Numbered from the stretch's first letter, positions 18,057-28,691 are shown. The stretch: 64,000 bases of DNA from an uncultured Oxalobacteraceae bacterium (GCA_903893945.1 CAITOF010000054.1:26485-90484); one strand, 5' to 3'. Notes: a model not told the origin generated them from the sequence alone. Translations and numbers: made by a program.

Positions 18057-18995
18057 ATGACAGCATCGATGACGATACTGGATGGCGGAATGGGACGTGA
18101 ACTGCTGAGAATAGGTGCGCCGTTCCGCCAGCCCGAGTGGTCGGCTCTGGCTTTGCTGGAAGGCCCTGATTTTGTACGGCAAGTCCACGATGCCTACATT
18201 GCTGCCGGCGCCGACCTGATCACCACCAACAGTTATGCGCTGGTGCCGTTCCATCTGGGTGAGGAACGCTTCAAGGCCCGTGGACAGGCAATGGCAACCC
18301 TGGCCGGTCGACTAGGCCGCGACGCGATTGCTGCGTCGCTGGCGCCAGAAAAAGTTCGTCTGGCCGGTTCGCTGCCACCGCCTTTCGGTTCGTATCGCCC
18401 GGACTTATTCAATGCGGCCGAGGCCAGCCGTATCCTTGATCCGCTGGTCGCCGGTTTGGCGCCGTTTGTTGATGTCTGGCTGGCCGAAACACAAGGGTCA
18501 ATCCAGGAAGCGCGTGCAGTCAAGGCCGCGCTCGGCAAGGTGCCTGCAAGGCCGTTCTGGCTGTCGTTCACGCTTGACAGCGCTGATCCGGCAGCGGTGG
18601 CGGCAGGGACGCGTGCTGCAGCGCTCTGTTCCGGTGAGTCCATTACGGACGCTGCCAGCGCGGCACTTGAGCTGGGCGTCGACGCGCTGTTGTTTAACTG
18701 CAGCCATGTCGACGTCATGGAAGCGGCGGTTCGTGAAGCCGTTGCGGCCTGTGCGGCGGTGCCGGTTGACCAGCGGCCACGCATAGGTGTGTACGCCAAT
18801 GCATTTACGCCGCATTATCACCAACAGGATGCCAATGAGGGCTACAGTGCCTTGCGGGACGACCTCAATCCTTCCGAGTATCTGGGATTTGCCTGCAAGT
18901 GGCGCGCCGCAGGGGCAAGTATTATTGGCGGGTGCTGCGGTATCGGCCCTGGCCACATTGCTGCTCTGGCGGCATCCCTGCGGACAGGTCACTGA
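18057..18995 (+). CDS. mmuM: homocysteine S-methyltransferase family protein
   Basis: The protein is 312 residues with a TIM barrel. The N-terminal ILDGGMGRELLRIG and AGADLITTNSY match the family, and the zinc-binding cysteines are in LFNCSHV and GGCCGIGP. The expected reaction is methyl transfer from S-methylmethionine or a similar donor to homocysteine, giving methionine. ATG 18057 is preferred over the GTG directly before it because it sits six bases after AAAAGGA. It is not in an operon with neighbours. The symbol reflects family similarity only, and betaine or another donor is possible. Confidence 0.85.
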   Translation: MTASMTILDGGMGRELLRIGAPFRQPEWSALALLEGPDFVRQVHDAYIAAGADLITTNSYALVPFHLGEERFKARGQAMATLAGRLGRDAIAASLAPEKVRLAGSLPPPFGSYRPDLFNAAEASRILDPLVAGLAPFVDVWLAETQGSIQEARAVKAALGKVPARPFWLSFTLDSADPAAVAAGTRAAALCSGESITDAASAALELGVDALLFNCSHVDVMEAAVREAVAACAAVPVDQRPRIGVYANAFTPHYHQQDANEGYSALRDDLNPSEYLGFACKWRAAGASIIGGCCGIGPGHIAALAASLRTGH

Positions 18996-19050
18996 TTGAG
19001 CCAGAACGGCGCGTGCCGGCTGGCGTCGCCTCATTTGCACGGATTCGGGC

Positions 19051-19110
19051 CTGAAACCCGGGTCTGACACCGGGGTTTGAAGCCGGGGCTTTAAGCCGGG
19101 GTTTGAACCC
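19051..19110. repeat. 13-bp tandem repeat, about 4.6 units
   Basis: Units start at 19051, 19064, 19077, 19090 and 19103. The consensus is roughly TTGAAGCCGGGGT, and the last unit is partial. A second short repeat, CCTTTCAGCTRG, follows twice at about 19109-19133. The array sits between the methyltransferase stop and a convergent small gene. Confidence 0.85.
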
Positions 19111-19124
19111 TTTCAGCTAGCCTT

Positions 19125-19385
19125 TCAGCTGGATTTATCCGAATGATTGTCCTCCGACAGGGCATAGGACGATCGCAAGGAAATAATGAACGGCCGGATG
19201 TGGTCGGCAGCCTGTTCCCAACCGGTTTCCCGGACAATTGAAATGCTCCAGTTACAACCTGCGTCATCCGGGTTGTCCAAACGGAATATTTTGCTTAACT
19301 TGATTTTTTTATGCGCTTTGAATTTTTTGTATTCGTCTTTGATCAGCTTTTGCAGAAATTTTCTTTTTACTATCTTGCGGTCCAT
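19125..19385 (-). CDS. small conserved-looking hypothetical protein
   Basis: The product is 86 residues with a basic N-terminal half (many Lys) and a core NPDDAGCNWSISIVRE followed by an alternating pattern. It is soluble, with no signal peptide. ATG 19385 is preceded by GGAG at a good distance, and codon use is plausible, so I consider it a real gene. I do not recognise a named family and give no function. It is transcribed towards the 13-bp repeat array. Confidence 0.6.
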   Translation of the reverse strand: MDRKIVKRKFLQKLIKDEYKKFKAHKKIKLSKIFRLDNPDDAGCNWSISIVRETGWEQAADHIRPFIISLRSSYALSEDNHSDKSS

Positions 19386-19623
19386 TTTTAGTCTCCGTGA
19401 AACTTTGCGTTATCCGCTAGCATAATCCAATTTGACGGTATTTTCTGATTTGCCCAGCGATGCGAACCAAATTTACCCGCATCCACTCCGTTCGGCTCAT
19501 GTAAAACGGGCGAACCGACCGCATCCGCGATGAATCACAGGTCAATAATAGTATTATATTGACAACGTTGATTCATGCAATCCGTCCACTCGGGTCGGTG
19601 ACGTCAGGACTGGCGCAACGGTG

Positions 19624-21222
19624 TCAGCGATAAACATCCTCAAACCGCATTCCGCCATTGGGTGCCATAACGAAGCCGCGGACATCGGAGGTCATGGGAA
19701 TAAAGACCGCCGAATGGGCCAGCGTAATCCAGGGTCGGTCGAATTTGAATATTTCAATCGCTTTTTCGTACAGCTTGATGCGACGGTTCTGATCGGTGCT
19801 CATGCGTGCCGCATCAACCAGTTTGTCAAACTCGGCGCTGCAGTATTTGTAGCACCCGGGCTGATTGGCTTCGCTGGTTAAATTGGGCGAAAGAAAATCA
19901 TCGGCGTCACCGGTGTCGCTGGTCCAGCCGCTCATGTAAACGTCGTGTTCGCCGGCCCGTGAACGTTTCAGATATTCACCCCATTCATACGTTTTGATGT
20001 TGGCTTTGACACCGATTCTGGCCCAGTCCTGCTGGATCAGCTGGGCCAGCAACTGACCATTCGGATTGGTCGGGCGCGCAACCGGTAACGCCCACAGGCT
20101 GAGCTCCAGGCCACTGCCATAGCCTGCCTGATTCAGCAGTTTTCTGGCCCGTTCGGGATTGTATTCATTGACCACGCGGTCGTTGTAGCCCGGTACACCG
20201 GGCGGAAACGGGTTGCTGGCCTGCAGCGCATCGCCGCGCGGGAACAGCGCTCTGAAAATGGCGTTCCGGTCGATGGCGATATCAAGTGCCTCACGTACTT
20301 CGCGAATTCGCGTGGCGTCGTGTTTCATGTTGAACGACAGGTAGGAAATATTCAGCGCCTGTATTTTTTTCAAATTGATGTTGGGCCGTTTCAGCAGGAT
20401 CGGAATATCTTCGTCGCGCACCGTGGAGGTGATCTGGCATTCGTTGGCCAGCAATTTATTGACTCTGACGTTAGCATCGGGAACGATGGCAAAAATCAGC
20501 TTGTCGGTGCGCTGTTTATGACGCCAGTAAGCCGGATTGGCGCTCATGCGTATCACTTCATTTTTTTTATACGAAACAAACTGGTACGGCCCCGTGCCGA
20601 TCGGGTAGTTATTAATCAGGTGCGCATTGCCCTGCCGAAGCAGTTGCGCCGCATATTCGGCCGACTGGATCGGTGCAAAACTCATGGCGAAATAACTGAG
20701 AAAGGCCACGTTAGGCTGTTTCAGTATGAATCGCACCCTGTAATCATCGATTTTTTCGATCGATGCCACCATGCTGGCCAGCCCCAGATTCTGGGGATAG
20801 ACAAACGTTGCCGGAAACGCGCGATTGAACGGAAAGTCGGGATAAAGAAACCGCGAGAAGGTGAAGATCACGTCGTCGGCATTGAACGGTCGGGTCGGCG
20901 TGAAATAACGGGTGGTGTGAAACGGTACACCCTGACGTAACGTGAACGTAAATACCCGGGCATCCGCGCTGACTTCCCATTTTGTGGCCAGTACCGGTGC
21001 CAGGGTGGTGCTGCTGCCTTCAAATTCCAGCAATCCCTGAAATATCTGGCCGGTGACATTATGGGTGCTCGCGGCGTCCCACATGCCGGGGTCAAAGCCT
21101 TCAGGACTGGCTTCACTGCAATAAACCAGTGCACCGGCCCTGGCCGGCAGCGCAAGCAGCGGCATTGCCAGAGCAGCAAGTAACAGCAACAGGCGTGTGA
21201 CGTTAAATAGCAAGGCTGGCAT
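19624..21222 (-). CDS. peptide ABC transporter substrate-binding protein (DppA-like)
   Basis: The protein is 532 residues with a signal peptide ending near LPARA and an SBP_bac_5 (cluster C) fold. Typical landmarks are ALVYCSEASPEGFDPGMWD, FNADDVIFTFSRF and the DIAIDRNAIF segment. DppA/SapA relatives bind di- or oligopeptides in the periplasm. It lies 21 bases after the serine hydrolase gene on the same strand. The matching permeases and ATPases are at 24.4-28.4 kb on the other strand, so the transporter is split between divergent operons. Confidence 0.9.
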   Translation of the reverse strand: MPALLFNVTRLLLLLAALAMPLLALPARAGALVYCSEASPEGFDPGMWDAASTHNVTGQIFQGLLEFEGSSTTLAPVLATKWEVSADARVFTFTLRQGVPFHTTRYFTPTRPFNADDVIFTFSRFLYPDFPFNRAFPATFVYPQNLGLASMVASIEKIDDYRVRFILKQPNVAFLSYFAMSFAPIQSAEYAAQLLRQGNAHLINNYPIGTGPYQFVSYKKNEVIRMSANPAYWRHKQRTDKLIFAIVPDANVRVNKLLANECQITSTVRDEDIPILLKRPNINLKKIQALNISYLSFNMKHDATRIREVREALDIAIDRNAIFRALFPRGDALQASNPFPPGVPGYNDRVVNEYNPERARKLLNQAGYGSGLELSLWALPVARPTNPNGQLLAQLIQQDWARIGVKANIKTYEWGEYLKRSRAGEHDVYMSGWTSDTGDADDFLSPNLTSEANQPGCYKYCSAEFDKLVDAARMSTDQNRRIKLYEKAIEIFKFDRPWITLAHSAVFIPMTSDVRGFVMAPNGGMRFEDVYR

Positions 21223-21243
21223 TCATCAGGTCAGGTGGCTCAG

Positions 21244-22482
21244 TCAATTGAAATGCGATGCGATCCAACGATCGATCGAGTAGCCCAGTGCCGGTATGCG
21301 CCAGGTGGTTGAGCAGTCCGGGCCGGCCTGATAACGGCTGCCCAGATTGCTCAACAGTGCAATGATATACCGCGGCTGGTCGGCCCGGGTGGTTGTCACG
21401 AGACCGGCATCCGAGCAATAATTTTCGGTATTGCCCGTCTTATGCGCAAAATGACGCGTGGCGGTCTGGTTAATACTGCGGACATCAGCCGGAAAACGGA
21501 TCGCCTCGACCTGTACACTGCCATCGTCCTGTATCCAGCGCGGTGACAGCGTGGCCGGAATACCGCTGGTCCATCCCGGCACACCGGCTAGGCTGGTGGA
21601 TGAAAGTACCGTGTGCAGACCCTGGTCGCCCAGCCATTCCCAGATGCGCTGTCTGCTTTCATTTGACACAAGTGCAGGGGTGCCGGCCGGCAGCCAAGGT
21701 GCCTCCTCATCAGCAAGTAACCAGAGCAGCCGCACGCTGTCCCACGCGGTCATGTGATGATGTCCGACACCGGCCCCATCGGCGGAACGCCAGCCGCCAT
21801 CGGGTTGCGTGTTGCCCAACTGCAGTGTGTGCAGACCGTACTGTGCAAAGAGCTGGTTCAGGTGATTGGTTTCTGCCGGTCCGCTGCGCACGATCAATTT
21901 CTCCTCATGCAACAGTCGGACCAGTACGGTGGTGGCATCGTTATTGCTGGCCACTATCATCGAGTCGGCCCACTCTGCCACCGATTTTTTTGTGCCTGCC
22001 AACGTTCGTTCGCTGCGCCAGTCGACCTTGCCGAGGTCAACCAGTCGCGCCACGCCGACCAGTACCATCAGCTTCAGCAACGATGCCGGGTAGGGCGCGA
22101 CGAAGGAATTGCCCGGCGGGCTGTGCTGTACCGTATCCGTCAGTGTTTCCCAGTGCAATTGGCGCCAGTCGCTGCCGGGCAGCCACGCAATGGATTCGTA
22201 CCGGGCATTGGTCTGATCTTTCAGGTACACGATATTGCTGACCTGCTCCGCCTTGGGCGAAATCTGCGCGATGTGGCCTTCCGGAAAATCACGGGAAAAC
22301 AGCACATTGGCAAAAACAGGTGCGCCGGCGGATGGAAACACCACGACCGCCAGGTCGAGGCTGGGAAAATTCCGAACGGGCTGTCCCTGACACATGGAAT
22401 CGGGTGTCAGTTCAAATTGCCGGGCGCGTACCAGCGTGAGCAGTGCCTGGGCCAGTGCCGGGTTGTCTGATAGTTGAGCCAT
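21244..22482 (-). CDS. beta-lactamase-fold serine hydrolase without visible signal peptide
   Basis: The protein is 412 residues with class A beta-lactamase / DD-peptidase motifs: SxxK in PASLLKLMV, SxN in VASNNDAT, and KTG in HKTGNTENY. The N-terminal 80 residues are an extra domain. The family usually works in the periplasm on peptidoglycan, but no signal peptide is visible, and an in-frame stop lies just upstream of the start. Either it is exported differently, is cytoplasmic, or the true start is mis-seen. It is co-transcribed with the DppA-like gene and divergent from a DD-carboxypeptidase gene. Confidence 0.8.
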   Translation of the reverse strand: MAQLSDNPALAQALLTLVRARQFELTPDSMCQGQPVRNFPSLDLAVVVFPSAGAPVFANVLFSRDFPEGHIAQISPKAEQVSNIVYLKDQTNARYESIAWLPGSDWRQLHWETLTDTVQHSPPGNSFVAPYPASLLKLMVLVGVARLVDLGKVDWRSERTLAGTKKSVAEWADSMIVASNNDATTVLVRLLHEEKLIVRSGPAETNHLNQLFAQYGLHTLQLGNTQPDGGWRSADGAGVGHHHMTAWDSVRLLWLLADEEAPWLPAGTPALVSNESRQRIWEWLGDQGLHTVLSSTSLAGVPGWTSGIPATLSPRWIQDDGSVQVEAIRFPADVRSINQTATRHFAHKTGNTENYCSDAGLVTTTRADQPRYIIALLSNLGSRYQAGPDCSTTWRIPALGYSIDRWIASHFN

Positions 22483-22832
22483 TGCAGTCCATTCAGTTCG
22501 TCAGGCGGCACACCATGGGTCATCCCATGTACCAGCATGCCGGCTGACCCGCAGGCAAACCGAAGCCGGAGCGTGCCATGACCGTTATTAAACCACATGA
22601 AATCGGGTCACGGTTGCGGATTAATCCGTGTCGCCATGCAGTCACGGCGGTAGGGCGCGGCCAGTGCCAGCCGGCTTCGGCGTGATAAATCACACTTGTT
22701 AATCCGATAACTCCGCGCCGATGTCGCCGACTTCACGCATAATAGGGCTTTCCAGAGCTTCCCGGCGCTTTCAAAATACGATGATGAATCAGCCCGGTGC
22801 ACCAACCGGCGGATTTTTATAAAAGAGAGACT
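22483..22832. other. divergent promoter region, serine hydrolase / DacB-like
   Basis: About 350 bases lie between the two divergent cell-wall enzyme genes. A perfect 12-bp palindrome CGGATTAATCCG sits at 22617-22628 and could be an operator. AGAGAGA at 22824-22830 is a weak ribosome-binding site for the DacB-like gene. No gene is seen. Confidence 0.4.
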
Positions 22833-24332
22833 ATGTTGTTACTCCCGTCACAAAACAGGCAATTACCATCAGCACCGGCGCGCCGGTCTCTGCTGGCATT
22901 CATGGCAGCGATGCTGGTCGTCCTGACCTGCCGCGCCGGGTCCGGTCTGCCGCCGGACATTCAGCAGAGCCTGCACAGACAGGGCTTCAGCCCTGACCAG
23001 ATCGGTGTCGTGGTCATGTCGCCACGCGATGGACGTATCAGGATGGATCATTTTGGCCATCGGGCAAGGAGTCCGGCCTCCACGCTCAAACTGCTGACCA
23101 CCCTCAGTGCGCTGGAAAGTCTGGGTCCGGATTTTGTCTGGACCACACGGCTGCAAAGCACCGGTACCCTGGAGCAGGGCGTGTTACATGGCAGTGTGTA
23201 TCTGCATGGCGGCGCTGAACCGGATTTCAGCTGGGTCAAACTGGGCCTGATGCTGCGCCAGTTGCGTGATCAGGGCGTGCACGACATTGACGGCGATCTG
23301 GTGGTCGACCGCAGCTATTTCAGTCCGTCACGTTTAGATCTGTACCAGCCTCCGTTTGATTCCACCCCGGCGCAATACTACAACGTCATACCGGACGCGA
23401 TGCTGGTCAATTCAAATTCTATCGAACTGCATCTGGATTCAACCGGAAACCAGATCGCCATCGGCTTCTTGCCACCGTTAGAGGGGGTCCGGATACGAAG
23501 TGAGCTGGTTCTGAATGGCGACAACTGCAGCGACTGGGACGAGGAATGGCCGGCACCGGATCAACTCGTGGACGGCAATCAGTTGACCATCGTCCTGCAG
23601 GGTACGTTTCCGTTACACTGTGTGAACGGAACCTCCAGCAATATTCTTGACCGCAACCAGTTCATAGAACGTCTGGTGCGCGGTCTGTGGCATGAACTGG
23701 GAGGGCAATGGCATGGGCAGGTGCGCGACGGCGTCACACCTTCGGACGCGAGCGTTCTGGTCGAACACAAGTCAGCCGCGCTGGCCGATATCATTAAAAT
23801 CATCAACAAGAACTCTGACAACACCATGGCCAGAAATCTGTTCCTGACTCTGGGTGCACAATCAGTTCAGCGTGGCAGTCAGATTGACAGCATTGCCACG
23901 CTTGACGCAGCGCAGAAACAGGTCAGGCACTGGCTGCTTCAGCACCGGATTGATGATGCCGGGCTGGTACTGGAGAACGGATCAGGTTTGTCCCGGCTGG
24001 AACGGATCAGCCCGATTCAACTGGCCAACATACTGAAGGCGGGCACGGACAGCCCATGGCAGCCCGAATTTGTCTCCAGCCTTCCGATTATGGGCATGGA
24101 TGGCACGATGGCCAAGCGGAACGCAAAGGATATTACCCCGGGCGGTGCCCGGATCAAAGGGGGCACGCTTAACAATACCGTGGCAGTTGCCGGATACGTT
24201 CAGGATATAATGGGTGAAACCTGGATTGTCGTTGCCATGATCAATCGCCCGGATGCCGGCGCAGGACGTGCGGTGCTGGATGATTTGATCGCCTGGATTG
24301 CCGGCCATCCTGAAAAGTCCGGTCATAAATAG
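22833..24332 (+). CDS. dacB: D-alanyl-D-alanine carboxypeptidase/endopeptidase (PBP4-like)
   Basis: The protein is 499 residues. The N-terminus carries a signal peptide (basic, then LLAFMAAMLVVLTCRAG). Motifs of peptidase family S13 are SxxK at S83 (SPASTLKLL), SxN in NKNSDNTMARN, and KGG in RIKGGTLNNT, with the inserted PBP4 domains between the first two. It trims terminal D-Ala or cuts peptide cross-links of peptidoglycan in the periplasm. ATG 22833 is preferred to the in-frame upstream start because it gives a normal signal peptide. The peptide permease operon follows directly, so released D-amino-acid peptides could be imported. Confidence 0.9.
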   Translation: MLLLPSQNRQLPSAPARRSLLAFMAAMLVVLTCRAGSGLPPDIQQSLHRQGFSPDQIGVVVMSPRDGRIRMDHFGHRARSPASTLKLLTTLSALESLGPDFVWTTRLQSTGTLEQGVLHGSVYLHGGAEPDFSWVKLGLMLRQLRDQGVHDIDGDLVVDRSYFSPSRLDLYQPPFDSTPAQYYNVIPDAMLVNSNSIELHLDSTGNQIAIGFLPPLEGVRIRSELVLNGDNCSDWDEEWPAPDQLVDGNQLTIVLQGTFPLHCVNGTSSNILDRNQFIERLVRGLWHELGGQWHGQVRDGVTPSDASVLVEHKSAALADIIKIINKNSDNTMARNLFLTLGAQSVQRGSQIDSIATLDAAQKQVRHWLLQHRIDDAGLVLENGSGLSRLERISPIQLANILKAGTDSPWQPEFVSSLPIMGMDGTMAKRNAKDITPGGARIKGGTLNNTVAVAGYVQDIMGETWIVVAMINRPDAGAGRAVLDDLIAWIAGHPEKSGHK

Positions 24333-24395
24333 AGACTGACCGGCTGTGCCGCAGGCACTCCAGCAGGCGTCGAGGACGATTTTTATGGGGTTATC

Positions 24396-25400
24396 GTGGT
24401 TGTGTATTTATTTAAAAAACTGGCAGGAACGGTTCCGACCCTGATTGGAATTACGCTGCTTGCTTTTCTTCTGATCAGGATGGTGCCCGGCGATCCGGTC
24501 GAGGTCATGGCCGGTGAACGTCACCTGGATCCGGCCCTGCACCAGCAGGCACTGCATCGTCTCAATCTGGATCAGCCGCTGTATGTGCAATATGCCCGCT
24601 ATCTGTCGCAACTGGCGCGCGGGAATCTGGGCGACAGCCTGGTCACCCGCGAACCGGTAATCGACGAATTTCTTGCTTTCTTTCCCGCGACTGTCGAGTT
24701 GTCGCTCATGGCGATGCTGTTTGCCCTGGTGTTGGGTTTGCCGGCCGGAATACTGGCCGGATTAAAGCGTGGCTCGATGTTTGATCATGGTGTGATGGGT
24801 GCGGCGCTGACCGGTTATTCGATGCCGATATTCTGGTGGGGCCTGATACTGACCCTGTTTTTTTCCGTCCAGTTGGGCTGGACGCCGGTCTCGGGCCGGA
24901 TTGATATTGAATATGATATTCCGGTACGGTCCGGATTTCTGCTCATTGACACGCTGCTTGCCCATGACTTGGACGCGTTCCGTTCGGCACTGATGCACCT
25001 GATATTGCCGACCATCGCGTTAGGCACGGTTCCCCTGGCAGTGATTGCCCGGATGACGCGTTCAGCCATGATTGAAGTGCTCAAAGACGATTACATCCGG
25101 ACTGCGCGCGCCAAGGGACTGTCAACCACCCGCATCGTGGTCGTGCACGCACTGCGCAATGCGCTGATACCTGTCGTGACGGTGATCGGGCTGCAGGTGG
25201 GCAGCCTGCTGGCGGGTGCGGTTCTGACCGAAACCATATTTTCCTGGCCGGGTATGGGAAAGTGGCTTATCGATTCCATCGCACAACGTGATTATCCGGT
25301 GGTGCAGGCGGGCATACTGATAACGGCCTGTATCATCATTGTCATCAATCTGGGGGTGGATGTGCTGTATGGCATCATTAATCCGAGAGTACGCCGATAA
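24396..25400 (+). CDS. peptide ABC transporter permease (DppB-like)
   Basis: The product is 334 residues with six membrane helices. The N-terminus (LLAFLLIRMVPGDPVEVMAG) is typical of DppB/OppB. The EAA loop for ATPase contact is DYIRTARAKGLSTTRIVVVHALRNALIPVV. The start is GTG 24396, and GTG 24402 is also possible. It is the first gene of the permease-ATPase operon, 63 bases after the DacB-like gene. Confidence 0.92.
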   Translation: MVVYLFKKLAGTVPTLIGITLLAFLLIRMVPGDPVEVMAGERHLDPALHQQALHRLNLDQPLYVQYARYLSQLARGNLGDSLVTREPVIDEFLAFFPATVELSLMAMLFALVLGLPAGILAGLKRGSMFDHGVMGAALTGYSMPIFWWGLILTLFFSVQLGWTPVSGRIDIEYDIPVRSGFLLIDTLLAHDLDAFRSALMHLILPTIALGTVPLAVIARMTRSAMIEVLKDDYIRTARAKGLSTTRIVVVHALRNALIPVVTVIGLQVGSLLAGAVLTETIFSWPGMGKWLIDSIAQRDYPVVQAGILITACIIIVINLGVDVLYGIINPRVRR

Positions 25401-25420
25401 TTTTTGTCTGGGAGGACGGG

Positions 25421-26353
25421 TTGACCGAGCAATTGCATGAAGGCAGAACACCCGTAGCGGCGTGGGTCGAGCCCGATTCCGCGGCGCAGCAGACTCCGTC
25501 AGCCGAATTCTGGTCGGTCTTTTCATCGAACCGTGGCGCGCTGCTGGCGGGTATTTTTTTCGCGTTGATCGTCGCTTGCGCGTTGTTGGCGCAATGGCTG
25601 GCACCGCACAGTGCCATCGAACAGTTTCGCGATCACATGCTCGTGCCTCCCTGCTGGGCGGACGGCGGCAGCACCGAATTTCTGTTCGGTACGGACGAAT
25701 TGGGTCGCGACATTTTATCGCGCCTGATAGTCGGCGCGCGCATTTCACTGATGATCGGACTGCTGTCCGTGCTGTTGTCACTGCTGCCGGGAATGGTTTT
25801 GGGCATGCTGGCGGCGTTTTACCCGGAGCGGCTCGGCGCGGTGATCATGCGCATCATGGATGTCATGCTGGCGCTGCCGTCACTGCTGCTGGCGATCTGT
25901 GTGATCACGATTTTGGGGCCCGGCCTGATCAATACCACGATAGCGATTGCCATTGGTACGCTTCCTGGCTATACCCGTCTGACACGCGCCGCCGCGCTGA
26001 CCGAGGTCGGCAAGGACTATGTCACCGCCAGTCGCGTGGCAGGCGCCTCGCCGTTCCGGCTGATGTTCAATACGGTGTTGCCCAACTGTATTGCACCATT
26101 AATCGTGAATGCAACACTGGGATTTTCGTCATCGGTACTGGAAGCGGCAGCGCTAGGTTTCCTCGGCCTTGGCGTTCAGCCACCGACACCCGAATGGGGC
26201 GCGATGCTGTCGGCAGCGCGCGATTATATCCAGCGCGCTCCGTGGGTAGTGACCCTGCCCGGTGTCACGGTCCTGCTGACCGTCCTGTCTGTCAATCTGC
26301 TGGGAGACGGATTGCGTGACGCACTGGATCCCAAATTGAAGCGCGGGCAATAA
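25421..26353 (+). CDS. peptide ABC transporter permease (DppC-like)
   Basis: The product is 310 residues with an N-terminal cytoplasmic extension, five to six helices, and the motif [23 protein letters not shown] characteristic of DppC/OppC. The EAA loop is [24 protein letters not shown]. The start is TTG 25421, supported by GGGAGG seven bases upstream. It pairs with the preceding permease. Confidence 0.92.
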   Translation: MTEQLHEGRTPVAAWVEPDSAAQQTPSAEFWSVFSSNRGALLAGIFFALIVACALLAQWLAPHSAIEQFRDHMLVPPCWADGGSTEFLFGTDELGRDILSRLIVGARISLMIGLLSVLLSLLPGMVLGMLAAFYPERLGAVIMRIMDVMLALPSLLLAICVITILGPGLINTTIAIAIGTLPGYTRLTRAAALTEVGKDYVTASRVAGASPFRLMFNTVLPNCIAPLIVNATLGFSSSVLEAAALGFLGLGVQPPTPEWGAMLSAARDYIQRAPWVVTLPGVTVLLTVLSVNLLGDGLRDALDPKLKRGQ

Positions 26354-26361
26354 GGACCGCA

Positions 26362-27354
26362 ATGAGCCTGCTCAGCATAAAAAATCTGTGCGTCGAATTT
26401 GGACATGGTCACCGGGCCTTCAAGGCGGTAGACGGTGTTGATCTGGCGATCGATCGCGGCGAACTGGTGGGTCTGGTCGGTGAATCCGGATCGGGGAAGT
26501 CGGTGGCGATGATGGCGTTGATGGGTCTGATCGATCCGCCGGGTGTCTGGTCTGCCGACCGGATGGAGTTTGACGGCCATGACCTGCTGCAGATCCCGGT
26601 CAGACGGCGGCGCCAGATCGTCGGCCGTGATGTGGCAATGATCTTTCAGGATGCGCTGAGCAGCCTGAATCCGTCATATACCATTGGCTTTCAGATTCGC
26701 GAGGTGCTGAAAACACACATGAATCTGGCCGGTGCCGAACTGGACAGACGCCTGCTCGATCTGCTGGAATGGGTCGAAATTCCCGCCGCCCGGCAGCGCA
26801 TGAATGCCTATCCGCACGAGCTGTCAGGTGGCATGAATCAGCGGGTCATGATCGCGATGGCGCTGTCCTGTGAACCGAAATTGCTGATCGCCGATGAGCC
26901 GACGACCGCACTCGATGTGACGATACAGGCGCAAATCATGGCATTACTGATGCGCTTGCAGAAGCAGCACAACATGGCGCTGATCATGATTACCCATGAC
27001 CTGGCCATCGTTGCTGAAATGGCACAGCGCGCATACGTCATGTACGCGGGACAGATTGTTGAGCACCAGACACTTCCGGCACTGTTTGACCGGCCGGCGC
27101 ATCCCTACACCGAGGCCCTGTTAAATGCCATTCCGGAACACAATAAAGGAAAGAACCGGCTGCAGGCACTGCCCGGTATTGTGCCAGGTCGGGCCGACCG
27201 TCCGCGCGGGTGCCTGCTGTCCCCACGCTGTCACTATGCACAAGCGCTGTGCCGGACCTCACCTCCGGGCATGCTGCCGGCACAAGGTCCGGGTTCGGCC
27301 GGCATGACGCGCTGCTTTTTTCCACTGACCAAAGGCGGACACGATGACGCGTGA
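26362..27354 (+). CDS. peptide ABC transporter ATPase (DppD-like)
   Basis: The product is 330 residues. Walker A is GESGSGKSV, the signature is LSGGMNQRV, Walker B is [12 protein letters not shown], and the switch His is in MITHDLAIV. The C-terminal oligopeptide-transporter extension contains the Cys cluster (CLLSPRC...C...C) that binds an iron-sulfur cluster in some members. It begins eight bases after the DppC-like gene and overlaps the next ATPase gene by 11 bases. Confidence 0.92.
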   Translation: MSLLSIKNLCVEFGHGHRAFKAVDGVDLAIDRGELVGLVGESGSGKSVAMMALMGLIDPPGVWSADRMEFDGHDLLQIPVRRRRQIVGRDVAMIFQDALSSLNPSYTIGFQIREVLKTHMNLAGAELDRRLLDLLEWVEIPAARQRMNAYPHELSGGMNQRVMIAMALSCEPKLLIADEPTTALDVTIQAQIMALLMRLQKQHNMALIMITHDLAIVAEMAQRAYVMYAGQIVEHQTLPALFDRPAHPYTEALLNAIPEHNKGKNRLQALPGIVPGRADRPRGCLLSPRCHYAQALCRTSPPGMLPAQGPGSAGMTRCFFPLTKGGHDDA

Positions 27355-28402
27355 ACCGATCCCCGGTCAGCGCGCGGCTGCACCCGTACAGGGCGCGGGG
27401 CACGACACTGGCTGCCGGGAAGAATCAGTACAGCCCGACATGTTGCGCGCGCAGGATCTGACCCGCCATTACCCGGTAGGTCAGGGGCTGTTTAAAAAAG
27501 GCCTGACTGTGAAGGCGCTCAATGGTGTCTCATTCGGCCTGGCGCGCAGGCGCACGCTGGCTGTGGTGGGTGAATCCGGTTGTGGCAAGTCGACGCTGGC
27601 GCGCGTCCTGACCCTGATTGAAACGCCCACGTCCGGCAGTCTGGTGATAGACGGTGTGGATGTGGCGCATGCCACTGCGCAACAGCGCGCCCGGATGCGC
27701 AGCAAGATACAGATGGTATTCCAGAATCCGTTCGCCAGTTTGAACCCGCGCAAAACAGTTATGGCGACACTGGATGAACCGCTGCTGATCAATACCCCAT
27801 TCACACGGCGTGAACGTCATGAAAAAATTGCTGCCATGCTTGGGCAGGTCGGTTTGCGTCCGGAACATGCCCAACGGTATCCGCACATGTTTTCAGGCGG
27901 ACAGCGTCAGAGGGTGGCCATTGCCCGTGCCATGATACTGAACCCGGCCATCGTGGTGGCGGATGAACCGGTTTCCGCACTGGATGTGTCGATACAGGCA
28001 CAGATACTCAACCTGTTCATGGATCTGCAGGACCAGTTTGCCACCTCGTATGTCTTTATCTCGCATAATCTGTCCGTGGTTGAACACAGTGCGGACGATA
28101 TCATGGTGATGTATCTGGGCCGTGTGGTGGAATACGGCAGCAAGTCTGACCTGTTTGCCGGCCCAAAACATCCCTACACGCGCGCACTGATGAGCGCAAC
28201 GCCGACGGTGCACAAGCAGGACAGGCGTATCCGGATAGAAATCGGCGGCGAACTGCCCAGTCCGCTGAATCCGCCATCAGGGTGCGCATTTCATGCGCGC
28301 TGCCCGCATGCCGAGGAACGGTGCAGGCAGGAATCGCCGGCGCTGCGCCATTGGGAGGGCGCACAGGTGGCCTGTCACCAGCTCGAAAAAATCAGCGGTT
28401 AG
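27344..28402 (+). CDS. peptide ABC transporter ATPase (DppF-like)
   Basis: The product is 352 residues. Walker A is GESGCGKST, the signature is FSGGQRQRV, Walker B is [12 protein letters not shown], and the switch His is in FISHNLSVV. The C-terminal Cys motif is [14 protein letters not shown]. The first 30 residues are a low-complexity extension, so a downstream start is possible. It overlaps the DppD-like gene by 11 bases. This gene and the DppD-like one supply the two ATPase subunits for the transporter. Confidence 0.92.
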   Translation: MTREPIPGQRAAAPVQGAGHDTGCREESVQPDMLRAQDLTRHYPVGQGLFKKGLTVKALNGVSFGLARRRTLAVVGESGCGKSTLARVLTLIETPTSGSLVIDGVDVAHATAQQRARMRSKIQMVFQNPFASLNPRKTVMATLDEPLLINTPFTRRERHEKIAAMLGQVGLRPEHAQRYPHMFSGGQRQRVAIARAMILNPAIVVADEPVSALDVSIQAQILNLFMDLQDQFATSYVFISHNLSVVEHSADDIMVMYLGRVVEYGSKSDLFAGPKHPYTRALMSATPTVHKQDRRIRIEIGGELPSPLNPPSGCAFHARCPHAEERCRQESPALRHWEGAQVACHQLEKISG

Positions 28403-28691
28403 CGCCATGCGCAGGCGCGGACTGATTAAGCCGGGTGTAGCGCGCCGGTTTATGCTGTTATGTTGTTAAAAAAATATCGCAATATGGATTTGAACCGACT
28501 AATCTGAAGCTTGAATTAAAAATCAGCGATAACGCCCACCCCTTCCTTGTTCCAGGGGGTGCCCGTCATTTGTTCACTGGTGCGGCTGGCGATGAGCTGA
28601 TGAGCATGGCTGCTGAATCCTGGATTGCGGCGCACAGAAATCCGGACGTATTTTGTGTTGTGCAAAAATGGAAATTGTCGAGGAGAGTGAG

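Noticed and set aside
19051..19133. CRISPR-like array
   Set aside because: Units are contiguous 13-mers with no spacers and no cas genes.
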